Below are positions 48,009 to 57,109 of a stretch of DNA of 64,000 nt, in pieces. The DNA lies in the NCBI GenBank assembly GCA_017551675.1, contig JAFZLC010000040.1, positions 1 through 64,000 on the forward strand, given 5' to 3'. The notes under the pieces were generated by a model. That model did no database searches and had not been told where the DNA came from. It worked only from the letters and a program-made list of their open reading frames with translations. Every line of letters begins with the position of its first letter. Position 1 is the first letter of the stretch. The translations under genes were made by a program, and so were the position numbers. This DNA is from Paludibacteraceae bacterium (lineage in GTDB: Bacteria; Bacteroidota; Bacteroidia; Bacteroidales; Paludibacteraceae).

Positions 48009-48016
48009 CAAAAATA
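48009..48016 (-). promoter_or_regulatory. -7 box candidate for paaK
   Basis: TATTTTTG on the minus strand, 35 nt before the chosen ATG. Confidence 0.5.
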
Positions 48017-48111
48017 ATTGTAAAAATTCAAATACAACAATAGTTTTACAAATATCTGCATTTTTTCACACTTTTTATTTTTTCAAACCGCCATATTCAA
48101 TTTCAATTCAT

Positions 48112-48119
48112 TAATTTTG
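48112..48119 (+). promoter_or_regulatory. -7 box of the pspC-like/uvrB operon
   Basis: TAATTTTG followed by CGC matches TAnnTTTG; the leader to the PspC ATG is about 80 nt. Confidence 0.55.
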
Positions 48120-48201
48120 CGCATGCGTATATGCAACTCTGCAACCGCACAAATAATGGTTGAAAGCCATTAAACAAAACGAATTTTAAAAAGATATTGA
48201 A

Positions 48202-48381
48202 ATGGGAAAAGAATTAAAACGTTCAAAAGACAAAATGTTGTTTGGCGTTGCTGCCGGTATTGCCGAATATTTAGAGATTGACGTTACCATCGTTCGCATC
48301 GTCTGGGCTTTGCTCGTTATTCTATACGGAACGGGATTGATCGTCTATCTCGTATGTCTGTTGATAATGAAAAAAGATTAA
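48202..48381 (+). CDS. PspC-domain small membrane protein
   Basis: A 59-residue protein starting MGKELKRSKDKMLFGVAAGI. It has the PspC signature: a basic N terminus, GVAAGIAEYLEIDVTIVRI, then one hydrophobic span (about residues 32-56) and a KKD end. PspC-like proteins belong to envelope-stress (phage-shock) responses; this one is the minimal one-domain form. Its TAA is followed after 3 nt by the uvrB ATG, so the two are almost certainly cotranscribed. Confidence 0.88.
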   Translation: MGKELKRSKDKMLFGVAAGIAEYLEIDVTIVRIVWALLVILYGTGLIVYLVCLLIMKKD

Positions 48382-48384
48382 CAG

Positions 48385-50409
48385 ATGAAATTCAAGCTGG
48401 CATCCGAATTTGCACCTACGGGCGACCAACCTCAAGCCATTGAGGAACTCTCCGAAGGCGTCCTTTCTGGTACGCAGCATCAAACATTATTAGGTGTCAC
48501 TGGTTCCGGCAAAACATTCACCATTGCCAACGTTATAGAGAAAGTCCAACGTCCCACGCTTATATTAAGCCACAACAAGACATTAGCGGCTCAGCTTTAC
48601 AGTGAGTTCAAAAGTTTCTTTCCCGATAACGCGGTGGAGTATTTTGTCTCCTACTATGATTACTTTCAGCCGGAAGCGTATCTACCTAATACGGATACAT
48701 ACATAGAAAAAGACCTCTCCATCAATGATGAGTTAGAGAAACTTCGTCTGTCCACCACCTCTTCCCTTCTATCAGGAAGGAGGGACGTCATCGTGGTCTC
48801 CTCCGTCTCTTGTCTCTATGGCATAGGTAACCCAGATGATTTCTACAGCACCATGATCACCATCAAACGGGGTGCCATGATGAGTATGAACTATCTGCTC
48901 CGCAAACTGGTGGAAAGTTTGTACATCCGCAATGAAATAGAGCTGGACCACGGTCGATTCAGAGTGAAGGGCGACACGGTGGATGTTTTTTTAGCTTATA
49001 CGGATTTTATCATAAGGATTCATTTTTGGGGCGATGAAATCGAAGAAATTGAGTCCATAGACCCCATCAACAACATTCACATCGAGTCATTCGAAGAATA
49101 CAACATCTACCCCGCCAACCTGTTTGTCACCACGCAAGAGCGAATTAACAAAGCGGTTAACGAGATTCAGGATGACTTAAACACACAGGTTGAATATTTC
49201 CAATCCATCGGTAAAGTGTTTGAGGGTAAACGTCTATACGAACGTGTCAACTACGACTTGGAGATGATCAAAGAATTGGGACATTGCTCGGGCATCGAAA
49301 ATTATTCACGCTATTTCGACGGACGCAAACCGGGGACGCGACCTTTCTGTCTGCTGGACTATTTCCCAAAAGATTTTCTTTTAGTCGTTGATGAGAGTCA
49401 CGTGACCATTCCACAAATTCACGCCATGTACGGAGGTGATTTCTCCAGGAAAAGCACTTTGGTCAACTATGGATTCCGTCTTCCATCAGCATTAGACAAT
49501 CGTCCACTCAAGTTTGACGAATTTGAACAATTGGTGGGGCAAAGCATCTATGTCAGTGCCACACCAGCAGAATACGAATTGGAGAAATCGGGGGGAATAT
49601 TCGTCGAGCAGGTGATTCGTCCAACAGGTTTGTTAGACCCAATCATTGAAGTTCGTCCTAGTAACAATCAGATTGACGATTTACTTGAGGAGATTCAAGT
49701 CAGAGCAGAAAAAGACGAACGTGTCTTGGTCACCACCCTCACCAAAAGAATGGCAGAGGAGTTACAAGCCTACTTAGAGAAAATGGGCGTACGAAGCAAC
49801 TATATCCACTCAGACGTAGAAACATTGGATCGCGTACAAATCATGGAAGATCTACGAAAAGGATTATTCGATGTACTCGTAGGTGTCAATCTACTCAGGG
49901 AGGGACTTGATTTACCACAGGTGTCGCTTGTTGCCATTATCGATGCTGATAAAGAAGGCATGCTCCGTTCTCACAGAGCATTAACACAAACTGTGGGTCG
50001 CGCTGCCAGAAACGTCAACGGAAAAGCAATCATGTATGCCGACAAGATTACGCGAAGCATGCAACTCACCATCGACGAGACAAATAGGCGAAGAGAAAAA
50101 CAGATGGCCTATAATATAGAGCACAACATAACGCCAAAATCAGCCATCAAGAACAGCAAGTCTGTTCTAACGAGTGAAACCAGCAAAGCGGAAGTCAGTA
50201 GAAAAGAATACCCAACAGAGAATCTCCATTCCATAGCAGCAGAAGAGAGTCCGAAACTGCAAACAAGAACCGACATAGAGAAAGCCATCGAAAAGGCAAA
50301 AAAAGCCATGAAACAATGTGCAAAAAACCTCGATTTCATAGAGGCTGCACAATACAGAGACGAGATTTTGAGACTGGAAGGAATGCTAAAAAAAGGAGAA
50401 ACAAAATAA
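48385..50409 (+). CDS. uvrB: Excinuclease ABC subunit B
   Basis: A 674-residue DNA-repair helicase-like protein that loads at UvrA-marked lesions and positions UvrC. Walker A GVTGSGKT, the beta-hairpin YYDYFQPEAYLPNTDTYIEK, DESHVTIPQ, QTVGRAARN and a C-terminal UVR coiled coil (FIEAAQYRDEILRLEG) that contacts UvrC are all present. Full length. It follows the small PspC gene by 3 nt. Confidence 0.97.
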   Translation: MKFKLASEFAPTGDQPQAIEELSEGVLSGTQHQTLLGVTGSGKTFTIANVIEKVQRPTLILSHNKTLAAQLYSEFKSFFPDNAVEYFVSYYDYFQPEAYLPNTDTYIEKDLSINDELEKLRLSTTSSLLSGRRDVIVVSSVSCLYGIGNPDDFYSTMITIKRGAMMSMNYLLRKLVESLYIRNEIELDHGRFRVKGDTVDVFLAYTDFIIRIHFWGDEIEEIESIDPINNIHIESFEEYNIYPANLFVTTQERINKAVNEIQDDLNTQVEYFQSIGKVFEGKRLYERVNYDLEMIKELGHCSGIENYSRYFDGRKPGTRPFCLLDYFPKDFLLVVDESHVTIPQIHAMYGGDFSRKSTLVNYGFRLPSALDNRPLKFDEFEQLVGQSIYVSATPAEYELEKSGGIFVEQVIRPTGLLDPIIEVRPSNNQIDDLLEEIQVRAEKDERVLVTTLTKRMAEELQAYLEKMGVRSNYIHSDVETLDRVQIMEDLRKGLFDVLVGVNLLREGLDLPQVSLVAIIDADKEGMLRSHRALTQTVGRAARNVNGKAIMYADKITRSMQLTIDETNRRREKQMAYNIEHNITPKSAIKNSKSVLTSETSKAEVSRKEYPTENLHSIAAEESPKLQTRTDIEKAIEKAKKAMKQCAKNLDFIEAAQYRDEILRLEGMLKKGETK

Positions 50410-50794
50410 ACATAGAAGACTACAAATCAATAATATACAAAGAAAAATTTACATCATTTTCAGTTTTTTTTGGTGGCATAAAAAAAAAGATTATATTTGC
50501 ATCGTCTTTCGAAGAGGAAACTTTTCGATTATTTAAGATAAAGAAACACTTTTAATTTGTTACACTTAAATATTGCACTTATAAGTATCTGATAAGAAAG
50601 ACAGAAAAAGGCAAGAATTGAAAAGCACTTTTTGATTGGACGTTAACTGTACATTGATTCCCGCACAAAACTGAAGCGATTGAATATCAAAAAGAAACAC
50701 TTGATGAACAAGGGGATTTTTATGGGATAACGTGTTTATATTCAGTTGATTGAATATTTTTTAACCATAATTACATCTTTAAACAAAAAGTAAA
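50410..50794. promoter_or_regulatory. Regulatory gap and long leader of the xylan-degrading enzyme gene
   Basis: A 385-nt gap with a strong promoter at 50492-50499 and then about 290 nt of untranslated AT-rich leader. I see no gene, no strong terminator for uvrB and no riboswitch I know. Confidence 0.45.
50492..50499 (+). promoter_or_regulatory. Promoter of the multi-domain xylan-degrading enzyme
   Basis: TATATTTG followed by CATC, with TTTG (50469-50472) 19 nt upstream: a near-ideal Bacteroidetes promoter. Confidence 0.7.
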
Positions 50795-53700
50795 ATGAAA
50801 AACGCAAAACTCTTTATTCTTACAGCATTTACTATGTTGTTTGGATGTCTGGTAAGCAGCTATGCCGATCCGGATCCTAATTTTCACATTTATCTGTGTT
50901 TCGGGCAATCCAACATGGAAGGTCAAGGAACTATAGAAAACCAAGACAAAACTGTAGACAGTCGCTTCCAAGTATTATGTTCATACGACAACTGTGGAAG
51001 CCGAGCTAAAGGAAACTGGTATGATGCCACTCCCCCACTCTCATGTTGTAGTGGAGCGCACCTCGGACCAGTAGATTACTTCGGACGTACAATGGTAAAG
51101 AATTTGCCAGAGAACATCAAAGTAGGTGTTACAGTCGTAGCTATTGCAGGTTGTGACATTCAATTATTTGAAAAGTCAAACTACCAAAGCTATCGTCCAG
51201 AGTCTTACATGCAAAGCACCATTCAATCGTACGGAGGAAATCCTTACGGACGATTGGTAGAGATGGGAAAAGCCGCACAAAAGGTAGGTGTCATCAAAGG
51301 TATTCTTCTTCATCAAGGAGAGACCAACACAGGTCAAAGCAACTGGCCAAGCCGTGTGAAAGCCATTTACAACGATCTTTTGAACGATCTTGGTTTGAAG
51401 GGCGAAGATGTACCTTTATTAGTCGGTGAAGTTGTTCGTTCCGACCAAGGTGGACAATGTGGTAGTATGAACAATATCATCGCCAATGTACCAAGCACTA
51501 TTCCAAATTCATATGTTATTTCGGCACAAGGCTTAGGGAACAAAGGTGACGGACTTCACTTCTCTTCTGCAAGTTACCGTACATTGGGACAACGTTATGC
51601 AGAACAAATGTTGAAAGTGTTGAAGATGGAACCTTCTTCAGGAAGTAGCACAACTGACCCAGGAAGCAGCACAACCGAGCCTGGTGGTTCATCATCCACT
51701 TCAACCGACAACTGCGCCCCTGATCCATGCTCTATGAAGACAAAATATTCAGGAGGAAAATCTGTATCAGGAAATGTAAGACAAGACGTTGGTAATGGAT
51801 ATCACGTAGAGCAATGGCGCGATGGTGGAGGTGGAGACTTGACTGTGTTCGGAGGAAAAGCCGACTGCGCATTCAAGGCTAGCTGGAGTAACTCAGGTGA
51901 CTATTTGGCACGTGTAGGTTATTACGATGGTTCTAACTCTAAGAAATATACCGACTTGGGAGAAATCCACGCAGTATATAACTACACAAAACAAGGAAGT
52001 GGTGGAGGAAGCTACTCATATATAGGAATATACGGATGGACAAGAAGTCCGTTGATTGAGTATTATATTGTAGAAGATTCTTTCACTCCTAACGGAGGTG
52101 GTATGTTCTGGGATCAAAGCCGTAATGGACAAGCTGCAACCAAAGGAACCTATACAGTAGATGGTGTTACATATACTTTAAAGGTTGGAAAGAGAATCAA
52201 CCAACCTTCTATCGACGGTACATCTACATTCGACCAAGTATTCGCTATTCGTTCTTCTTATCAGACTTGCGGACACGTTAACATCACCGAGCACTTCAAG
52301 AACTGGGAGAAATTAGGTGTTAACCTAGGAGGCATATACGATTGTAAAATTCTTTGTGAAGTAGGTGGAGGTTCTGGTTCTGTGGAATACACATGTGCTA
52401 GTATGTCATGGAAAGGCAAAGAGAGTTCTCTCGGCGACTTGAGTTGCCAAGGAAGTGGATCAGGTTCAGGATCTGGATCTGGCAGTGGTTCTACTGTAGT
52501 AGAGCAAAAGCCATATAAAGATGCATTTACAATTCCTGGTGTCGTAGAGGCAGAGAACTATGATATCGGAGGTAACGGAAATGCCTACAATGATTCTGAC
52601 GACAACAACGAAGGAGACGCTAAATATCGTACAGATGAAGGCGTGGACATCGTAAAGACATCCGACGGAATGGCTGTTGGTTACACAACTTCTAGCGAAT
52701 GGTTGGAATATACAGTCAACGTAAAGAAAACTGCTAAATACAATGTTGAAGCAGTAGGATCTAACAAGAATGACGACGTGAAGTTCACACTTTACTTAGA
52801 TAACAAAGAGATTGCTTCATTATCTGGATCTTCCACTCCAAGCTGGGATGATTATGAGACAATCAAAGCAACAACATCGACCCTATCAGAAGGAAAACAT
52901 ATTTTGAAAGTAAAGATTGGTAACAACAACTGTAATCTGGACAAACTAACGTTCACAGAAGTAGACACAACAAGTGGAAGCGGTTCTGGCTCTGGTAGTG
53001 GTAGCGGTTCTGGAAGTGGCAGTGGCTCAGGTTCAAGCTCAGGTAGCGGTGCATCTAATCCTGCTGGCGTATACCCTATCAGCTATTCTGTAGAGAACAC
53101 AGGTGCTGATTGCGAAGATCCATCTTCATTAAACAAGAACAATTTGAAATCATGCAAGAATTTGCCTAACCCATTCGAGTGGGCAGATGGAAGCGGCAAG
53201 GTAACCGATTTCTGCGACTGGTCTTGCCGTCGTAATGAAATCAAGCGTGAGATTGAGTTCTGGGAGATTGGAGAGAAACCTAAATTCGACAAGTTGGAGG
53301 CATCCTATTCAGGAGGTACTTTGACAGTAAAGGTTTACAATGGAAGCAACTCACTTACTTTGACCAGCAAGATATCGGTTCCTTCTGGAAACGGACCACA
53401 CCCAATTGTGATTGGTATGGATGGCAACACAGGAAGTTTGGACAAATCTTTCTTCTCCAAGTGTATTCAAGTTCCATTCACCCATAAACAAATTGCAGGA
53501 TATAGCGCCGATGGCGGTAGAAGTCAAAACGATCCATTCTATAAACTATTCCCTGGTACATTTGATTCAAAAGCAGACTACTGCGCATGGTCATGGGGTA
53601 TCAGCCGTTTGATTGATGGTTTGGAGATTGTAAAAGACCAAATCAAAGCAGATCTTGGACATATTGCAGTAACAGGTTGCTCTTATGCTGGTAAGATGGC

Positions 53701-54556
53701 ATTATTTGCAGGAGCTTTCGACGAGCGTATTGCTTTAACAATCTCACAAGAGTCAGGTGGTGGCGGAATCAACGCATGGCGCGTTTCCAAAGAAATAAAC
53801 CAAAATGGTGGTGTTAATGGCGAAACCATCGAAGGTATTGAGAACACTGAATATAACTGGTTCTTGAATAGTTTCAAGAGCAACTTTCAATCACAAATCG
53901 ACAAGTTGCCTTACGATCACCATGAGTTAATTGCCATGTGTGCACCACGTGCTTTCTTAGCGTATGGTAATACAGACTACAATTGGTTAGGTGCTCCTTC
54001 TGGTGACATGGCACTAAAGGCAGCTGCGGAAGTATGGAAGGCCATGGGTATAGAAGATCGTTTCGGATATGTGATTGATGGCGGACATGGTCACTGCCAA
54101 GCATCCAACAGCCAGAACAATGCTGCTAAAGCCTTTATTCAAAAATTCCTTTTCGGAGATAATTCACAAAACACAAAGATTAGAAGCAGCAATGTTAACC
54201 CTAATTATAGTACAGGAAAATACGACTGGGGTGGACATACAATAGTGAATAACGGATGTGGAACAAGCAGTGTGACTGAGACAAGTGACGACTCAAATAT
54301 ATACGCACTTTCTCAGAATGCGCCAAACCCTACAGACGAAGAAACAACAATTTCGTTTAATGTTCCAGAAAGAACATTTGTTTCCATCGAACTATACAAT
54401 AGCTTAGGACAAAAAGTGAAAGATATAGTTGCAGGTGAATACACGGAAGGCGTACATGCTGTTACCTTCTCCACTGCAAATCTGCCAAAAGGCATCTATC
54501 ACTACGTGATGAAAGCAAATAATTTCGTGGATGGAAAGAGTATGATTGTTAAATAA
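50795..54556 (+). CDS. Secreted multi-catalytic xylan-degrading enzyme: SGNH acetylesterase-GH11-CBM6-CE15-T9SS
   Basis: A 1253-residue exported protein (signal peptide ends near SSYA, residue 24). Domains: ~28-276, SGNH acetylesterase (SASA/CE6-like), Ser39 in GQSNMEG, Asp252/His255 in DGLHF; ~307-543, GH11 endo-xylanase, nucleophile Glu422 in GWTRSPLIEYY and acid/base Glu522; ~572-724, CBM6 (VVEAENYD, EWLEYTVNV); ~757-1124, CE15 glucuronoyl esterase, Ser963, Glu986 and a His of DGGHGHC; ~1165-1253, T9SS sorting domain. Linkers are Ser/Thr/Pro- and Gly-Ser-rich. Together these could deacetylate xylan, cut its backbone and release glucuronate-lignin esters. The CE15 motif reads GCSYAGK, with Tyr where Arg is usual. 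No SusCD pair is near. Confidence 0.92.
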   Translation: MKNAKLFILTAFTMLFGCLVSSYADPDPNFHIYLCFGQSNMEGQGTIENQDKTVDSRFQVLCSYDNCGSRAKGNWYDATPPLSCCSGAHLGPVDYFGRTMVKNLPENIKVGVTVVAIAGCDIQLFEKSNYQSYRPESYMQSTIQSYGGNPYGRLVEMGKAAQKVGVIKGILLHQGETNTGQSNWPSRVKAIYNDLLNDLGLKGEDVPLLVGEVVRSDQGGQCGSMNNIIANVPSTIPNSYVISAQGLGNKGDGLHFSSASYRTLGQRYAEQMLKVLKMEPSSGSSTTDPGSSTTEPGGSSSTSTDNCAPDPCSMKTKYSGGKSVSGNVRQDVGNGYHVEQWRDGGGGDLTVFGGKADCAFKASWSNSGDYLARVGYYDGSNSKKYTDLGEIHAVYNYTKQGSGGGSYSYIGIYGWTRSPLIEYYIVEDSFTPNGGGMFWDQSRNGQAATKGTYTVDGVTYTLKVGKRINQPSIDGTSTFDQVFAIRSSYQTCGHVNITEHFKNWEKLGVNLGGIYDCKILCEVGGGSGSVEYTCASMSWKGKESSLGDLSCQGSGSGSGSGSGSGSTVVEQKPYKDAFTIPGVVEAENYDIGGNGNAYNDSDDNNEGDAKYRTDEGVDIVKTSDGMAVGYTTSSEWLEYTVNVKKTAKYNVEAVGSNKNDDVKFTLYLDNKEIASLSGSSTPSWDDYETIKATTSTLSEGKHILKVKIGNNNCNLDKLTFTEVDTTSGSGSGSGSGSGSGSGSGSGSSSGSGASNPAGVYPISYSVENTGADCEDPSSLNKNNLKSCKNLPNPFEWADGSGKVTDFCDWSCRRNEIKREIEFWEIGEKPKFDKLEASYSGGTLTVKVYNGSNSLTLTSKISVPSGNGPHPIVIGMDGNTGSLDKSFFSKCIQVPFTHKQIAGYSADGGRSQNDPFYKLFPGTFDSKADYCAWSWGISRLIDGLEIVKDQIKADLGHIAVTGCSYAGKMALFAGAFDERIALTISQESGGGGINAWRVSKEINQNGGVNGETIEGIENTEYNWFLNSFKSNFQSQIDKLPYDHHELIAMCAPRAFLAYGNTDYNWLGAPSGDMALKAAAEVWKAMGIEDRFGYVIDGGHGHCQASNSQNNAAKAFIQKFLFGDNSQNTKIRSSNVNPNYSTGKYDWGGHTIVNNGCGTSSVTETSDDSNIYALSQNAPNPTDEETTISFNVPERTFVSIELYNSLGQKVKDIVAGEYTEGVHAVTFSTANLPKGIYHYVMKANNFVDGKSMIVK

Positions 54557-54605
54557 TAATTATAATATCTCAACTTTTACTCCGTAAAGATTTCATTATT
54601 TAAGG

Positions 54606-54634
54606 GAAGGCTGGACTTCGGTTCAGCCTTCTTT
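54606..54634 (+). terminator. Intrinsic terminator of the xylan-degrading enzyme gene
   Basis: An 11-bp stem (54606-54616 with 54621-54631, including G-U pairs) capped by a TTCG tetraloop and followed by TTTAT. Confidence 0.7.
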
Positions 54635-54754
54635 ATCTTATATCGGTAACATTACAAGAGGGGAAAACCAAAAAAAGACAACCAAGATTTCCCTGATTGA
54701 CTCACTATTTACCATAAATAATTGATTACCCTATTTCATCGTTCTAAAACCTTG

Positions 54755-54841
54755 CGGTGAGAGGGGGATTCGAACCCCCGGAACGGTTACCCGTTCGTCA
54801 GTTTAGCAAACTGGTGGTTTAAGCCACTCACCCATCTCACC
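54755..54841 (-). tRNA. tRNA-Ser (anticodon GCT)
   Basis: An 87-nt class II tRNA: acceptor stem GGTGAGA/TCTCACC, anticodon loop TTGCTAA with GCT (plus 54805-54807), a long variable arm typical of serine tRNAs, a GGGGG-TTCGAAT-CCCCC T-arm and discriminator G. CCA is not encoded. It decodes AGC/AGU. Confidence 0.95.
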
Positions 54842-54896
54842 AAACCCCATTTATATGGATTTGTATATATCTGCAATCAAATCTGATTTGCGAGTG

Positions 54897-54904
54897 CAAA
54901 TATA
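54897..54904 (-). promoter_or_regulatory. -7 box of the tRNA-Ser gene
   Basis: TATATTTG followed by CAC on the minus strand, about 55 nt before the tRNA 5' end. Confidence 0.6.
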
Positions 54905-54939
54905 AGGACTCTTTTTTGAAAATCCAAAGAAATATTCAT

Positions 54940-54947
54940 TATTTTTG
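54940..54947 (+). promoter_or_regulatory. -7 box of mltG
   Basis: TATTTTTG with TTTG (54915-54918) 21 nt upstream; the leader carries the repeat at 54959-54979. Confidence 0.55.
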
Positions 54948-54958
54948 TAGAGTATTGA

Positions 54959-54979
54959 GGTGAGTTCTATATATTCACC
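54959..54979 (+). repeat. Short imperfect palindromic repeat, copy 2
   Basis: GGTGA..TCACC arms around the core GTTCTATATATTCACC, in the mltG leader. It matches the copy at 18351-18371 except for two bases. Confidence 0.6.
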
Positions 54980-55040
54980 ACAAAAATAATATTTTGTCTG
55001 ATAATGTGGTTTTATAGAGCCCATCTAAAAAGTAAAAACA

Positions 55041-56066
55041 ATGAAGAAAATATTGTCTAAAATAATTATCGCCCTCCTAATTTTAGGTGGAATCGCCGGC
55101 TTCGTCGGATATAAATATCTATTAGGAAGCAATGTCAAAACAAATTCGGATTCGCCCGTATACTTTGATATCTATTCCGATCAAGGATACAACTCTGTCA
55201 TGGAAAACTTGGAACTGACCGGAGTCATTCAAAACATGACATCTTTAAAATTAGCGGCCAAGCTATTAGGCTATCAAGACAAGGTGAAAGCAGGAAGATA
55301 TGAACTCACCGACGGATTGAGCAGTCTCAAACTCATTCAGAAACTACGAAGCGGTCGACAAACTCCTGTACGTTTCACATTCAACAACATTCGCACAAAA
55401 GATCAATTCGCCCAAAGAGTGGATGAGGTATTGATGATGAGTAAGGAGGAATTCCTTGAAGAGTTAGACAGTCAAGAGACCCTCAACAAATATGGCCTCA
55501 CCAAGGAAAACAACATAGCCATATTCATTCCAAACACATACGAATTCTATTGGAACATCACCCCTAAAGAATTCATCGAGAAAATGAATAAAGAGTATGA
55601 GAAATTCTGGACTGCTGACCGTCAGAAAAAATTAGCGGACTGTCAATTAACCCGTTTGGAAGTGAGCACCCTAGCCTCTATCGTAGAAGAAGAGACTATC
55701 AAGAATGACGAACGTCCTAAAGTGGCAGGACTCTATCTCAACCGTCTTCGTATTGGCATGATGCTTCAAGCGGACCCAACCGTAAAATTCGCACTAGGCG
55801 ACTTCTCTATCAAACGTGTGACTGGAGCAGGTTTTGTAGACTCCCCATATAACACATATAAATATGCAGGATTGCCACCCGGACCTATTCGTATTCCTTG
55901 CACAGGTGGTATCGATGCCGTACTAAACTACGAGCACCACGACTACCTATTCATGTGCGCAAAAAGAGATTTCTCTGGATACCATGATTTCTCCACCACG
56001 TTCGACGAGCATCAAAACAATGCTCATAAGTATCATAAAGAATTGGACAAGAAAGGAATAAAATAA
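55041..56066 (+). CDS. mltG: Endolytic murein transglycosylase
   Basis: A 341-residue inner-membrane enzyme that cuts nascent glycan strands and so sets strand length. It has one N-terminal span (residues ~7-28), a LysM-like module (YSDQGYNSVMENLELTG) and the YceG/MltG catalytic region with the conserved ASIVEEET (residues 212-219, catalytic Glu), PNTYEFYWN and PTVKFALGD followed by SPYNTYKYAGLPPGPI. Full length for Bacteroidetes. Confidence 0.95.
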   Translation: MKKILSKIIIALLILGGIAGFVGYKYLLGSNVKTNSDSPVYFDIYSDQGYNSVMENLELTGVIQNMTSLKLAAKLLGYQDKVKAGRYELTDGLSSLKLIQKLRSGRQTPVRFTFNNIRTKDQFAQRVDEVLMMSKEEFLEELDSQETLNKYGLTKENNIAIFIPNTYEFYWNITPKEFIEKMNKEYEKFWTADRQKKLADCQLTRLEVSTLASIVEEETIKNDERPKVAGLYLNRLRIGMMLQADPTVKFALGDFSIKRVTGAGFVDSPYNTYKYAGLPPGPIRIPCTGGIDAVLNYEHHDYLFMCAKRDFSGYHDFSTTFDEHQNNAHKYHKELDKKGIK

Positions 56067-56071
56067 TGCAG

Positions 56072-56085
56072 GTTCCATAAATTCA
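56072..56085 (+). repeat. Degenerate copy of the short repeat
   Basis: GTTCCATAAATTCA, right after the mltG stop codon; one mismatch to the core of copy 1 over these bases, arms not conserved. Confidence 0.35.
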
Positions 56086-56139
56086 TTTCGTAGGATCTTA
56101 AATAAATTTATTTCTATTAAAACGCTAAAATCACCTCAA

Positions 56140-57051
56140 ATGATGAAAAAAGTGATTTCATTCATATTATTTTCTGGATTAGGAATGTGTACAATCGCCA
56201 GTGCACAAACGATGAAAGAAAATCTATTCAACATGGTGTCAAGATGTCACGATGCATGGAAAAGTGAAGGCACAGATGTCGATGAAAATGGAAAAGAATT
56301 TGAATATGGAAGTATTAAGTACGACCTACCCAATGGGTATGTAGAGACGTCAGGAGGATGGCCTACCTGCGGATGCGGCTGTGAAGCTCAAGCGGCAGCA
56401 TTCAAGGATATCAACGGACGATACACCTATCTTAAATACGAAGAGTTCAACTGCGATGATTACGGTAAATCTGAATCCAATAGAGATATTCTGGATATCA
56501 TGCCAGAAGGGTTTGGACTAAAATCTTTCACCAGCTATTACTCATGGAAACCTTCAGACTACTCCTTCCAATTAAAATTTATCATTCCGAAAAAAGGCAC
56601 CGACATGAATGTCAAACTTCGTGTGCTCCCCTTAGGCTCTATTCCCAATGATGTAAATGGATTGACATACAAATCGAGAGGGAACATAAAAAATTATACT
56701 ACTTTACATTGTTTGAGACACGTGGCAGAAGCAGTTGATAATAATACTCTTCTCATGATGGCTGAAGGTAAATTTGACGAAATATCAACCGAACAGATAG
56801 AGCTATTTCAAAAGAGTGTTTCATCACACAGCAATGGTGGTGAAGACACAGACTCTGATGTTCTTTCTTGTATTATAGATGTAAAGAAGATGTATGACAT
56901 ATATCTGTCGTTGGATTGTGTTGACATGACACTGAAATGGAACAAACAGACTGCACGATTTGAAATAAAATCGAAAGGTCCCAAAGCTCCAGCTTGCTCT
57001 TTCAAAGAGTTTCTGACAAATGTGGTAGAATATGCCGACTATAGATGCTGA
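56140..57051 (+). CDS. Secreted protein of unknown function
   Basis: A 303-residue protein with a signal peptide (cleaved near ASAQT, residue ~23). A Cys/Gly-rich turn GGWPTCGCGCEAQAAAF lies at ~71-87; further cysteines are at CDDYG, LHCLRH, SCIID, SLDCVD, PACSF and the C-terminal residue, suggesting several disulfides in the envelope. No family recognised. It lies between mltG and a small membrane protein gene on the same strand, each with gaps of 58-73 nt. Confidence 0.7.
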   Translation: MMKKVISFILFSGLGMCTIASAQTMKENLFNMVSRCHDAWKSEGTDVDENGKEFEYGSIKYDLPNGYVETSGGWPTCGCGCEAQAAAFKDINGRYTYLKYEEFNCDDYGKSESNRDILDIMPEGFGLKSFTSYYSWKPSDYSFQLKFIIPKKGTDMNVKLRVLPLGSIPNDVNGLTYKSRGNIKNYTTLHCLRHVAEAVDNNTLLMMAEGKFDEISTEQIELFQKSVSSHSNGGEDTDSDVLSCIIDVKKMYDIYLSLDCVDMTLKWNKQTARFEIKSKGPKAPACSFKEFLTNVVEYADYRC

Positions 57052-57109
57052 TGTTTGATTTGCCACAAAAGAGATATAAGTTTATAACAATTAACATCGA
57101 AATAATATC

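Noticed and set aside
50795-54556. A polysaccharide utilisation locus around the xylan-degrading enzyme
   Set aside because: No SusC/SusD pair, no further glycoside hydrolase and no dedicated regulator within the window; the gene stands alone.
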